Shown here: piece by piece, positions 20,566 through 30,076 of the stretch
How the letters are laid out: each line of letters begins with the position of its first letter
How positions within the stretch are numbered: position 1 is the stretch's first letter
Assembly (NCBI GenBank): GCA_027318475.1
Contig: DAHVPC010000002.1
Location: forward strand, 1 to 46,089
DNA from: Candidatus Cloacimonadota bacterium
GTDB taxonomy: Bacteria > Cloacimonadota > Cloacimonadia > Cloacimonadales > Cloacimonadaceae
Direction of reading: 5' to 3'
DNA length: 46,089 bases
The notes under the pieces: model-generated
The model's database searches: none
What the model was told of the DNA's origin: nothing
The model's input: the letters and a program-made list of their open reading frames with translations, nothing else
Position numbers and translations under genes: made by a program

Positions 20566-21621
20566 ATGCAAGACAAGAACAAAGAAGTCGCCCTGAAAAC
20601 CGCGATTTCGCAGCTGGAAAAGAAGTATGGCGTGGGGACCTTGATGCGCCTCGGTGACAGTCCGCAGGTGAAAGTGGACGTGATCCCCACCGGAGCGTTC
20701 AACCTGGATCTGGCTTTGGGCATCGGTGGAATTCCGCGCGGCAGGGTCACCGAGATCTATGGAGCCGAAGCCAGCGGCAAAACCACTCTGGCCTTGCACA
20801 TCGCCGCGGAAGCGCAAAAAATGGACGGCATCGTGGCCTTCATCGACGCGGAGCACGCGCTGGACACCGCCTACGCCAAGAAACTGGGCGTGCGGATCGA
20901 GGAACTGCTGCTTTCCCAACCCGACGGCGGCGAACAGGCCCTGGAAGTCTGCGAGACCCTGGTGCGCAGTTCCGCGGTGGACCTGGTGATTGTGGATTCG
21001 GTGGCGGCCCTGGTGCCTAAAGCGGAGATCGAAGGCGACATGGGCGACAGCCACGTGGGTTTGCAAGCCCGCCTGATGAGCCAGGCCCTGCGCAAACTGA
21101 CCGCCATCGTAGCCAAATCCAACACCGCCGTGGTGTTCATCAACCAGACCCGCATGAAGATCGGCGTCACGGCCTATATGAACCCCGAAACGACCACCGG
21201 CGGAGTCGCCCTCAAGTTTTACTCCTCGGTGCGCCTCGAAGTGCGCTTTGCCGGCGGGATCAAACTCGGCGGCACGGACAGCGACGTCATCGGCGCCAAG
21301 ACGCGCGTCAAGATCGTGAAAAACAAGCTCGCTCCGCCTTTCCGCACCGTGATCTTCCCCATCATCTTCGGCGAAGGAATCTCCAACCTGGACATCATCC
21401 TGGACATGGCGATCGACATGAACATCATCAAGAAAAGCGGCTCCTGGCTGTCTTATGGGGAGATCAAACTGGGCCAGGGCTCCGAAAAGACCAAGCAGTA
21501 CCTGAAGGAAAACCCCCAACTGCTGGAGGAGATCGAAGGCAAGGTGCGCGAGAAAGCCATTCCCGACGAGCTCTTCAACAGCGATAAAAAAGATGACGCT
21601 GAGGATCTGCCCCAAGACTAA
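20566..21621 (+). CDS. recA: Recombinase RecA
   Basis: [77 protein letters not shown]. Confidence 0.99.
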   Translation: MQDKNKEVALKTAISQLEKKYGVGTLMRLGDSPQVKVDVIPTGAFNLDLALGIGGIPRGRVTEIYGAEASGKTTLALHIAAEAQKMDGIVAFIDAEHALDTAYAKKLGVRIEELLLSQPDGGEQALEVCETLVRSSAVDLVIVDSVAALVPKAEIEGDMGDSHVGLQARLMSQALRKLTAIVAKSNTAVVFINQTRMKIGVTAYMNPETTTGGVALKFYSSVRLEVRFAGGIKLGGTDSDVIGAKTRVKIVKNKLAPPFRTVIFPIIFGEGISNLDIILDMAIDMNIIKKSGSWLSYGEIKLGQGSEKTKQYLKENPQLLEEIEGKVREKAIPDELFNSDKKDDAEDLPQD

Positions 21622-22201
21622 AGCATCCGTTTGCATCGAACTGGACGGCAGCATCCGCGGCACTTTGCCGCTGCGGGCGCTGCCGCAGTCCTTACCTTCA
21701 GGCTTTGAGGGGGAAATCGCGGCGGAGCAGTCCGAAGCGCTGCTGCAGCAATTGCGGGAATACGCCTTCAACCTGCTGCTGGACTATCTGGCCGCGGCTG
21801 AACACAGTGAGTGGCAATGCCGCAGCATGCTGCGCCGGAGGCAATTTGACGCTTCCCTCAGCCAGAACGCCATCGACCGCTGCAAGGAATTGAATTATCT
21901 GGACAATGCCCGCTTTTCCGAACTGCTCATCAATTCCTGGATCGCGCGCCGAGCCAGCAAACGCGCCATCATTGCCAAACTGCGCGAGCAGCGCATCCGC
22001 GCTTCGGTGTGGCAGCCTCTGTTAGAGGAACTCTATCCCCGCGAACTGGCCTCGGATAACATCGTGGAATTACTGCGGAAATTCTGCGTGGCGCACCGGG
22101 ATTTGCCACGTCCCAAACTCCGGGAAAAAGCCTTCACGTACCTTTATCGCAAGGGTTTTGACCTCGACGCCATCCAGTCGGCTTGGTCGGACCTGGACTG
22201 A
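21593..22201 (+). CDS. recX: Regulatory protein RecX
   Basis: Three-helix repeats; [33 protein letters not shown]; overlaps the recA 3' end. Confidence 0.88.
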   Translation: MTLRICPKTKASVCIELDGSIRGTLPLRALPQSLPSGFEGEIAAEQSEALLQQLREYAFNLLLDYLAAAEHSEWQCRSMLRRRQFDASLSQNAIDRCKELNYLDNARFSELLINSWIARRASKRAIIAKLREQRIRASVWQPLLEELYPRELASDNIVELLRKFCVAHRDLPRPKLREKAFTYLYRKGFDLDAIQSAWSDLD

Positions 22202-22236
22202 GGCTCCGGGATCAGCCTTAAGAACTGTCCTGCCGT

Positions 22237-22530
22237 TTAGCTGAACTTGTTTACCATTCCTCCCATGGCAGCCATGATAGCGCCCCACATGAAGGCTACC
22301 AGGACCAGCGAAGCCGCCCACAGGATCAGCATGGCGATCGCCCAGTTCTTGCGGTTGGGGTTTTCGTTGTCGCTGACTGCCCAAACGATCATCAGGATGA
22401 TGTTCGCGATCGGGATCATCAGCAGCAGGTAGGTCACCAGCCATTTGCCCACGGTCATCACAGGCGCGGATGGTTCCGGAGGCAAGGGACGGGAATACTG
22501 CGAAAACTGAGAATAGGGTTGTTGTTCCAT
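22237..22530 (-). CDS. Small two-TM membrane protein
   Basis: VGKWLVTYLLLMIPIANIILMIVWAV and WAIAMLILWAASLVLVAFMWGAIMAAM hydrophobic segments; GGAGG-type SD upstream. Confidence 0.7.
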   Translation of the reverse strand: MEQQPYSQFSQYSRPLPPEPSAPVMTVGKWLVTYLLLMIPIANIILMIVWAVSDNENPNRKNWAIAMLILWAASLVLVAFMWGAIMAAMGGMVNKFS

Positions 22531-22608
22531 AAGGAACCTCCAGAGAAGTTTTGGCTACTCTCTGGCTGCCGATTTTCCAGTCAAGGAATATTTGGGGGGA
22601 GTGCTCCA

Positions 22609-22660
22609 GGGGGTTAATAGGTTAGTGGGTTAATGGGTTAATAGGTTTATGGGGTGAGGT
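22609..22660. repeat. Short degenerate tandem repeat (GGGTTAATAGGTTAGT-like units)
   Basis: gggttaataggttagtgggttaatgggttaataggtttatgggg. Confidence 0.7.
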
Positions 22661-22858
22661 GTTAAAGGTTAGAAGTGAGGCTGCGCTGTGTCTGGAATCT
22701 TGTGCCTCAGTATGCTTAGCCCGTTTATCCTGTTGACGTTGCTTCCGTCCCTCTGTTTTACTCAGGTTTTTCAGACAAATCGAGGGATTCAGGCTGAGCT
22801 GGCCATTAAACCGCTATGCGTCAGCCCCTTTTGCCATATCGCCCTTGTACCCTTAATT

Positions 22859-23503
22859 TCAGACCCCCACACGCTTGCAATGCTGGCTGATCGGGCACTC
22901 CCGGCATCTGGGTTTGCGGGGCGTGCAGAGGGTTTGGCCGAAAGCCACGATATAGGAATTGTAAATGAGCCAATGCTTTTCCGGCAGGATGCTCCTCAGC
23001 GCCATCTCGCTTTCCAGAGGGTTTGTGGTGCGGATATAGCCCCAGCGGTTGCTGATCCGGTGCACATGGACGTCCACACATATGGCGGGCAGTCCAAAGG
23101 CCACGGAACGCACCAGATTGGCGGTTTTGCGTCCCACTCCGGGCAATTCCAGCAGTTCGTCGATCTCGGATGGAACCTTGCCGCCGAAGCGCTCCTTCAG
23201 CACTTGGGGCAGTTGTTTCAGGTGCTTGGTCTTCTCGTTGTGGAAGCCCACCTGGCGGATGATGGCGTCCAATTCGGCGGCGCTGAGTGCGTCAAAATCG
23301 TCCGCTGTCCCCACTACTTTGAAGAGTTCGGTCACCGCCCGGGATGTGGTTTCATCCTTGGTGCGCGCGCTCAGGATCGTGGCGACGAGCACTTTGAAGG
23401 GGTCTTTGGTCTGGGCCTGGATCAGGTCCACGATCGGGGTTTTCACGCTGTGGAAATACTCCCCCAGTTCCTTCATCACTGCATCGATAGCGAATTTTGG
23501 CAT
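22859..23503 (-). CDS. nth: Endonuclease III (HhH-GPD glycosylase with C-terminal 4Fe-4S motif)
   Basis: ILSARTKDETT, ELPGVGRKTANLVRSVAFGLPAICVDVHVHRISNR, C-terminal CTPRKPRCRECPISQHC. Start at 23503 (MPKFAID) with AAGGA SD. Confidence 0.95.
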   Translation of the reverse strand: MPKFAIDAVMKELGEYFHSVKTPIVDLIQAQTKDPFKVLVATILSARTKDETTSRAVTELFKVVGTADDFDALSAAELDAIIRQVGFHNEKTKHLKQLPQVLKERFGGKVPSEIDELLELPGVGRKTANLVRSVAFGLPAICVDVHVHRISNRWGYIRTTNPLESEMALRSILPEKHWLIYNSYIVAFGQTLCTPRKPRCRECPISQHCKRVGV

Positions 23504-23602
23504 GGTCACGTCCTTTGTGTAGCGTCGGAATGCTACCCTACCTGAAATATATGTTGCCGAATTTCGCGGCACGCTCATTTTGTCAACCATAAGGAGAATG
23601 CC

Positions 23603-24280
23603 ATGTGCGGAAGATTTGCCCAGGTAGTCAAATACGATCAGCTACAAAAACTGGAGAGAGAACTGCGCCTGACCCAGTCAACCGGCCAGCTCGAATTGAA
23701 TTTCAACGTGGCACCCACTCAAACAGTATCCGCGGCGATCAGCCAAACTGCCGGACGCTATCTGGGATCGTTTCGCTGGGGCCTGATCCCATCCTGGAGC
23801 AAGGAAATCCCCGCCTATTCCCTGATCAACGTCCGTGCGGAGACCATCACCGAAAAGCCCTCTTTCCGCGGCGGTTTGCAGCGCCGCAGATGCCTGATCC
23901 CCGCCACCGGATTCTATGAATGGCGCCAAAGCGACAAACAGCCCTTCTTCATCCACGCCGCTGACGGCGATCTGCTTTATCTGGCGGGCATCTACGACGC
24001 CTGGACGGATCCCAACGGTTCTTTCATCCCTTCCCTGGCCATCATTACCACCGACGCCAACCACGCCATGCAGGCCTTGCACCACCGCATGCCCGTGCTG
24101 CTCTTCGGGGATGAACGCCTGGCCTGGCTGGAAAACGAAAGAACTGACGCCCTGGACTTCCTGCCCCTGCTCAAACCCTCTGCCGACGAAGCCATCGCCA
24201 TGCATCCCGTGAGCAAGTTCGTGAACAAGGTGGGTAACAACGCCGAGGAGTGCCTGCAGCCGGTCAATTCTGCTGGCTGA
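23603..24280 (+). CDS. yedK: SOS response-associated peptidase family (SRAP; YedK/HMCES)
   Basis: MCGRFAQ (catalytic Cys2), RWGLIPSWSKE, NVRAETITEKPSFR, RCLIPATGFYEWR, HHRMPVLL. Confidence 0.95.
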   Translation: MCGRFAQVVKYDQLQKLERELRLTQSTGQLELNFNVAPTQTVSAAISQTAGRYLGSFRWGLIPSWSKEIPAYSLINVRAETITEKPSFRGGLQRRRCLIPATGFYEWRQSDKQPFFIHAADGDLLYLAGIYDAWTDPNGSFIPSLAIITTDANHAMQALHHRMPVLLFGDERLAWLENERTDALDFLPLLKPSADEAIAMHPVSKFVNKVGNNAEECLQPVNSAG

Positions 24281-24476
24281 ACGCTCTTTTACTCTCTTTG
24301 GGTGTTTCCCGCAGGTCCCGCGGATGAACAGGCGGATTGCGCGGATTTACCGCAGACGCAGTAAGCGCGTATCATATTGCCCCGTTTTTCCTTATACCCA
24401 TAGACAGCCCCTTTTTTGGGAACACCCCAAAAACGTCTTCACGCTCTTCAATAGCCCCCCTCCGTATCGCCCGGCT

Positions 24477-25883
24477 TCAGTCGTTAGATTGCAGTACTTC
24501 CAGCACTCTTTCGAAGATGTAGCCCACATGGATGCGGTTGGTGAGGTCGAGTTTTTCCACGTCGATTTCCAAGACGGGGCCATTGTGAAAGCCGAGTTTG
24601 GCAACGTTCGCCCCGTAGGATTTGTACCAGTGGTTCAGGTTGTTGATCTCCGTAGCATTCCAGCCGCCCTCCATTTCCATTTCCCGGCCGCGCTGCTGAA
24701 TGCGTTCCCAGGCCAAAGACGGGCTTCCCTGCAGAAGAATGATCAAGTCCGAGGAAGGCAGTTGCCTGTTTACGGTCTGGAATTGGGTGCCAAGGTTGTC
24801 CAGTTCGTCATCGGTGAGCAGGCCGTCGGCATGGAACTGATTGCAGAAAACCAGTAAATCCTCGGGTAGGGAACGGTCCTTCACATAGCTGCCGGTTCCG
24901 CTTTTACCCAGCCGCCGTTGCTGCGCCCGCATTTCCAGAAAATGCAACTGCAACTCATAACACCATGTTTTCTTATCGCCCAGAAACTTCTCCAGCAGCG
25001 GGTTCTCTTCCGGCTTTTCGTAGAGCGTGTTGATCTTCAGGCTGCGACCCATGATGGCCGCCAGGGTCGATTTCCCCAATCCGACGTTGCCGGCTATGGT
25101 GATCAGTTTCGGGTGTTCGGCGAGGTATGTTTCCAGTTGGCGCTCGACGTCGATGGCCTTGAGCGTGGCTTCGGTTTGAGGCAGGGTGACCCATTCGCTG
25201 ATGCCCGGGCTGGATACGCGCAGTTCCAAAGTTTTGACCTGCTCCGCGATGATATTTACGGTGCGCCGCAGCCACTCCATCTTCTCCACCGCTCTTTCCG
25301 CGTTTATGACCAGGACCGGGCAGTGGACGTGATTGGCGATGAAGTCCTCATACAGATTGTTCAGCAGTTCGAGGTATTCCGCTGAAATCGCCAGTTCGCT
25401 GGCGCGGCCTCGTTCCCGGATCCTTTCCTGGAGGATGGGGACGTCCGCCTTGAAATACACCAGCAGGTCGGGCTCCTTGATCTGTTCCGTCATCAGCCGG
25501 TAGGTGCGCTGATAGGCGATGAACTCCGGCTCGGACATGTTTTGCAGGATGCGCTGGGCTTTGCCGAAGATATGATAATCCTCCGCGAGGGTCCTGTCTT
25601 CCAGCACGATCCCCCGGCAGGTCTGGATCAGTTTCTGGCGGTCCAGCCGGCCGTTGAAGAATTCGATCTGGGCCATGAACGCGTTGGCCACTGGATCTTT
25701 GTAAAAGGAATCCAGCACGATGGGATTGAATTTCTCCGGAAAGGCGAACACCCCTTCGGTGCCGTTGGGTTTGGGATACACGGAGGTCAGGACCTTGTTC
25801 AGGGGCGCGGAACTGGCCGCTTCGATGAAGGTGGATTTGCCCACCCCGATGTTTCCCACGATGCCGATGCGGATGTTCTCCAT
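24477..25883 (-). CDS. Tandem-fused deoxynucleoside kinase (two dNK domains)
   Basis: Domain 1: GIVGNIGVGKST, EDRTLAED, RIRERGR; domain 2: TIAGNVGLGKST, KDRSLPED, RIQQRGRE. Start at 25883 (MENIRIG). Confidence 0.9.
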   Translation of the reverse strand: MENIRIGIVGNIGVGKSTFIEAASSAPLNKVLTSVYPKPNGTEGVFAFPEKFNPIVLDSFYKDPVANAFMAQIEFFNGRLDRQKLIQTCRGIVLEDRTLAEDYHIFGKAQRILQNMSEPEFIAYQRTYRLMTEQIKEPDLLVYFKADVPILQERIRERGRASELAISAEYLELLNNLYEDFIANHVHCPVLVINAERAVEKMEWLRRTVNIIAEQVKTLELRVSSPGISEWVTLPQTEATLKAIDVERQLETYLAEHPKLITIAGNVGLGKSTLAAIMGRSLKINTLYEKPEENPLLEKFLGDKKTWCYELQLHFLEMRAQQRRLGKSGTGSYVKDRSLPEDLLVFCNQFHADGLLTDDELDNLGTQFQTVNRQLPSSDLIILLQGSPSLAWERIQQRGREMEMEGGWNATEINNLNHWYKSYGANVAKLGFHNGPVLEIDVEKLDLTNRIHVGYIFERVLEVLQSND

Positions 25884-26107
25884 TTTTATTCCTTCCAACT
25901 TCAAATTTCTCTTGGCCCAGAGATATATTACGCCTTGTTAATCCACTTGCTGATCACGTCTCTAGCTTCCAGTAATTTATCCTGGCGCATCTGGTCAAGA
26001 CAATCTTTTTGGGAAGTATCCAGCCGGACTCTCGCGTGAAGAGTAATAGCATTGTCATCCCGGGCTTGACTGTACAAAGCTTGGGGTTTAGCGACCCGGC
26101 CATCCGC

Positions 26108-26160
26108 ACGCCTCTCCCGGACCTCTCCCGGAAACCGCGGGAGGCGCGGCGGAGGATCGG
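26108..26160. repeat. Dispersed repeat family R2, copy c (inverted)
   Basis: ACGCCTCTCCCGGACCTCTCCCGGAAACCGCGGGAGGCGCGGCGGAGG is near the reverse complement of 477-546. Confidence 0.75.
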
Positions 26161-26215
26161 GAGCGGGTGGCGGGCCAGCCTCCGGGGCGTCTTGCCGGAG
26201 CGGCGTAAAAATTGC

Positions 26216-26244
26216 TTGACGTATCTAGCCTATTCCCTGATAAT
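26216..26244 (+). promoter_or_regulatory. Candidate sigma70-type promoter for the C25 peptidase gene
   Basis: TTGACG - 17 bp - GATAAT. Confidence 0.45.
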
Positions 26245-26285
26245 GATTATACTGGCAAAAACTATAGGAAAAATGCATCCCAAGG

Positions 26286-29200
26286 ATGAACCATATGCGT
26301 AAAATGCTTGTATTAATGGGGCTTATCGCCCTTTGTGGAGTAGCCCCAGCGCTCACTCTGAACGTCAATGTGCCGGCCGGCGCTTTCACCGGCCACACCC
26401 GCGGAACGGAAACCGCGCCTCTGCTGGAACCTGGAGTTCCAGCCCTCAATTACCTACCGGTGCGCGTGCTGCTGCCCTTCGGCGAAACCGTGCAGAGCGT
26501 GAGCGTGACTTGCTCCGCGCCGGAAACCCAGCGCGGCGTGAGCCTGGACTATGTGCGGGCGCAGCAGCGGATTTCGCTTCCGGCTCCGGATCTCACCCAG
26601 CCGGATCCCGCCGTCTGGAACCTGGACGCGCCTTATCCCGCCAAAGATTTCGATTATCTGGGCATCCAAACCATGCGCGGCTTCCAAATCGCCGTCATCA
26701 ACCTCTATCCCTGGAAATACAATCCCCTGCGCCGCGAGATCCTGGCCAGCGGCAGCGTGGAAATCCGGGTCGAGACCGTCCGTGACGCTGACGTGGCGCG
26801 GTCGTCCGCCAATTTCTACGCGCCCGCCCGTTCCGACTCCGACATCCGCGCTCTGGTGCTGAATCCGGAAACCGCGGCCACCTACGCCGCCGCCCCTGCC
26901 TGGCGCGACCACACTCCGCAAAGCCGCCTGATCGACCTCAGCGTACCCAAACAGATGATCATCATCACCAATACCGCCAGCGCGCCGCTCTTCCAGAACT
27001 ACATCCAGTGGCGCAGCGCCCAGAACGTGAGCACCGCGGTGTATCTGACCCCCGATATCTACAGCGCTTATCCTGGCGCGGACAATGCCGCCAAGGTGCG
27101 CAACTTCATCAGCGACGCCTATCAGACCTGGGCCGCCACCTCCACGCCCCTGGAATATGTGATCCTGGGCGGTGACGACGAGATCGTGCCGGAACGCGGA
27201 TGTTATGGCCAGGTGGGCGACACGGTGGACAACCGCATGCCCGTGGACCTCTATTTCAGCAACCTGGACGGAAACTGGAACGCCGACGGAGACGAACTTT
27301 TCGGCGAACAACTGGACCAGACGGACATGCTTCCGGAAGTGCACATCGGCAGATTCCCGGCTGAAACGGCGGCCGAGTTTGGCAACATCCTCCGCAAGAT
27401 CCAATACTACGTGGATTACGATACTTTCAGCAACAACATCGCCGTGATGTTCGGCGAAAATCTGAACATGAACCCCGTTACCTGGGGCGGCGACTACAAG
27501 GACGACGTAGCGCTGCACATCCCCGAAACCTATTTCCTGCGCACGATGTACCAGCGCGACGGCACCTACAGCCCGGAAGGCGTATGGCACGCCATCAACG
27601 AAGGCGCGCATGTGATGAACCACATGGGCCATGCCAACGAAACCTTCCTGCTGGGACAGGGGAACAACACCATCGAGCAACTACAGAACACCGAATACGG
27701 CTTCCTCTATTCCCAGGGCTGCTATCCAGCCGCCTTTGACCAAAGGACCAGCGGCGACGGCGAATCCATCGCGGAACACATGGTCACGACCTCCGGCGGC
27801 CTCTTTTCCTTCATCGGGAACACCCGCTACGGATGGTACGCGCCGGGCAGCATCAACGGCGCTTCGCAGTTCTACGACCGGGAGTATTTCATCGGGCTTT
27901 ACGAGACCCTGAACACCAGGCTGGGCCAGGCTCTCAGCTACTCCCGCCTGCAAAACCTGAACGCCGCGCTGAGCAACGACGTGATGCGCTGGTGCTACTA
28001 TGAAGTGGTGCTTTTCGGGGATCCCTCCATCGAGATTAAATACCCCGATCCTGCCTTGCCGCTCCTCACTTTGGAGGACTACAGCATCAGCGACGTGGAA
28101 GGCGATAACGATGGCAGCATCAACCCCGGCGAGATCATCCGCGTCTACCCCGTGATCCGCAACCATCAGGACTGGGCTACGGCTTACAACGTCAGCGTGC
28201 GCCTGGAAAACCTGCCCGCCGGCGTGCAAAACCTGAGCGGCGACCAGGTGCTGGCGCAGCTCCTGCCCGGCCAGACCAACCCGGCGGATTTCTTTCTGCG
28301 CGTGCAATTGCCTGCCGCTGGAACCTATGGGAACTATACCTTCCAACTGGCATTGGAATCCGTGCATCCCAGCACCAACCTGGGCACGGGCATCCGGAAG
28401 TTTGACCTGAACTACAACATCACCCTCATCGACAACCGCTTTCCCTGGGATTGCCAGGTGGGAACAAAATCCGCGCCCATCGTCCATGACCTGGATGGCG
28501 ACGGCAGCCTGGACATCCTGTATCAGGACGTGTTCGGCGAGGCCTATTTCATTGACAGTGAGGGCGAGGATTTCGACGGCTTTTTCTTCGGGCCGCAGAT
28601 GGACATCATGCGCAGCTCCGCTTTGGGCGACATCACCGGCGACGGCAGCCCGGAAATCGTTTTCGCCAGCCGCACCGGTCGCCTTTCCGCTGCTTCCGCT
28701 GCTGGAACCCAAGTCCTGAATTACCAGGCCGGCAGCCCCTTCCTCTTCACCCCCGTGATCGCCCGCATCGACAACTCCGGCACTGACAAAGTGATAGCCG
28801 GTTCCCTGAACGGAAACCTACACGCCGTCAATGCCGACGGCACGCCGGTCAACGGATTTCCGGTCAATCTGGGCGCCGCGTTCTACTCCGAACTGGCAGC
28901 CGCGGACCTCGACTCCGACGGCCTGCTGGAGATCATCGCCGGCACCCAGGACGGCAAACTGCACATCATCAATGGCGACGGCAGCGAAGCGCCCGGATTC
29001 CCCATCCAACTGGACGCCCCGATCACCGGCTCGCCCGTGATTCTGGACAACAACGACATCCTGGTGGGCACGAACAGCCACGCGCTGCTGCTTTCCCACC
29101 AGGGCTACATCCATTTCAACGAACCGATCGCTTCGCCCATGGCTGGTGGAGCGGTGTTGGCGGATATGAACGGCAACGGCGACCTGGAACTGGTGTTCGT

Positions 29201-29906
29201 CACGCTGAACGGAATGCTCTATGTGATGTACCAGAACGGCGATGTGGCGCCAGGCTTCCCGGTTGAGTTGGGCGCCAATTTCAACACTCCGCCGCTGATC
29301 GCCAACCTGGACGGCGACTATTACCCGGAGATCCTGCTCAGTTCCTACGTGAACTCCGTGTATGGCTACAATCAAGACGGCACTCCGCTCGCGGGATTTC
29401 CCTTCATCACCTCCTACAATGGCTGCACGCCCGCCACGCTCTGCGATTTCGACGGCGACGGCATGCTCAAACTGGTGAGCGGTTACTCCACCGGAGTGCT
29501 GATGCTCAATCTGCGCCGCCCGGAAACACCCATCATGCCTTGGGTCACATACAGGGGTTCGCTGAAACGCCAGGGCAGTTATGCCGGCACCGGCTATGTT
29601 TCCGGCGACGATCCCGCCGTTCCAGCAATTTCAACGCAACTGGCGCAGAACTACCCCAATCCCTTCAAGCCCAGCACCACCATCGCCTATCAGACCGCCA
29701 AAGACGGCTCTGCCAAACTCTGCGTTTACAACCTCAAGGGCCAGTTGGTGCGCGTGCTGCAGGACGGCAACCTCGCCAAAGGCGCGCACAGCGTGGTTTG
29801 GGACGGGCGCGACGCCAATGGCAACGCCGTTTCCAGCGGAGTGTACCTTTACCGCCTGCAGAACGGCGGCACGGAACTCACGCGGCGCATGCTGCTGTTG
29901 AAATGA
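26286..29906 (+). CDS. Peptidase C25 (gingipain-like) with FG-GAP/VCBS-type propeller repeats and FlgD-like C-terminal domain
   Basis: MIIITNTASAPLFQNYIQWRSAQNV, YVILGGDDEIVPER, HIGRFPAET, HMGHANETF and FLYSQGCYPAAFD catalytic region, SFIGNTRYGWYAPG; repeated D-x-DGDG propeller motifs; YPNPFKPST...YNLKGQLVRVL...VWDGRDANGNAVSSGVYLYRL terminus. Confidence 0.93.
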   Translation: MNHMRKMLVLMGLIALCGVAPALTLNVNVPAGAFTGHTRGTETAPLLEPGVPALNYLPVRVLLPFGETVQSVSVTCSAPETQRGVSLDYVRAQQRISLPAPDLTQPDPAVWNLDAPYPAKDFDYLGIQTMRGFQIAVINLYPWKYNPLRREILASGSVEIRVETVRDADVARSSANFYAPARSDSDIRALVLNPETAATYAAAPAWRDHTPQSRLIDLSVPKQMIIITNTASAPLFQNYIQWRSAQNVSTAVYLTPDIYSAYPGADNAAKVRNFISDAYQTWAATSTPLEYVILGGDDEIVPERGCYGQVGDTVDNRMPVDLYFSNLDGNWNADGDELFGEQLDQTDMLPEVHIGRFPAETAAEFGNILRKIQYYVDYDTFSNNIAVMFGENLNMNPVTWGGDYKDDVALHIPETYFLRTMYQRDGTYSPEGVWHAINEGAHVMNHMGHANETFLLGQGNNTIEQLQNTEYGFLYSQGCYPAAFDQRTSGDGESIAEHMVTTSGGLFSFIGNTRYGWYAPGSINGASQFYDREYFIGLYETLNTRLGQALSYSRLQNLNAALSNDVMRWCYYEVVLFGDPSIEIKYPDPALPLLTLEDYSISDVEGDNDGSINPGEIIRVYPVIRNHQDWATAYNVSVRLENLPAGVQNLSGDQVLAQLLPGQTNPADFFLRVQLPAAGTYGNYTFQLALESVHPSTNLGTGIRKFDLNYNITLIDNRFPWDCQVGTKSAPIVHDLDGDGSLDILYQDVFGEAYFIDSEGEDFDGFFFGPQMDIMRSSALGDITGDGSPEIVFASRTGRLSAASAAGTQVLNYQAGSPFLFTPVIARIDNSGTDKVIAGSLNGNLHAVNADGTPVNGFPVNLGAAFYSELAAADLDSDGLLEIIAGTQDGKLHIINGDGSEAPGFPIQLDAPITGSPVILDNNDILVGTNSHALLLSHQGYIHFNEPIASPMAGGAVLADMNGNGDLELVFVTLNGMLYVMYQNGDVAPGFPVELGANFNTPPLIANLDGDYYPEILLSSYVNSVYGYNQDGTPLAGFPFITSYNGCTPATLCDFDGDGMLKLVSGYSTGVLMLNLRRPETPIMPWVTYRGSLKRQGSYAGTGYVSGDDPAVPAISTQLAQNYPNPFKPSTTIAYQTAKDGSAKLCVYNLKGQLVRVLQDGNLAKGAHSVVWDGRDANGNAVSSGVYLYRLQNGGTELTRRMLLLK

Positions 29907-30076
29907 AGAATACAACCTGGTTCCAAGATCTGAATAAGCCGCGGAAAAACACGGCAAAGCGCGATTTTACACGGATCTCCAGCAGGCTGTCTGTTTCCGC
30001 GGGAATCGACTTTTTCCGGGTGTTTCCGCGTTCCCATCAAGGTTTGAATACACAATAAACATATAAGGAGACTACC

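Noticed and set aside
26454-27680. 408-aa minus-strand ORF inside the C25 peptidase gene
   Set aside because: Antisense to conserved catalytic sequence; composition typical of shadow frames.
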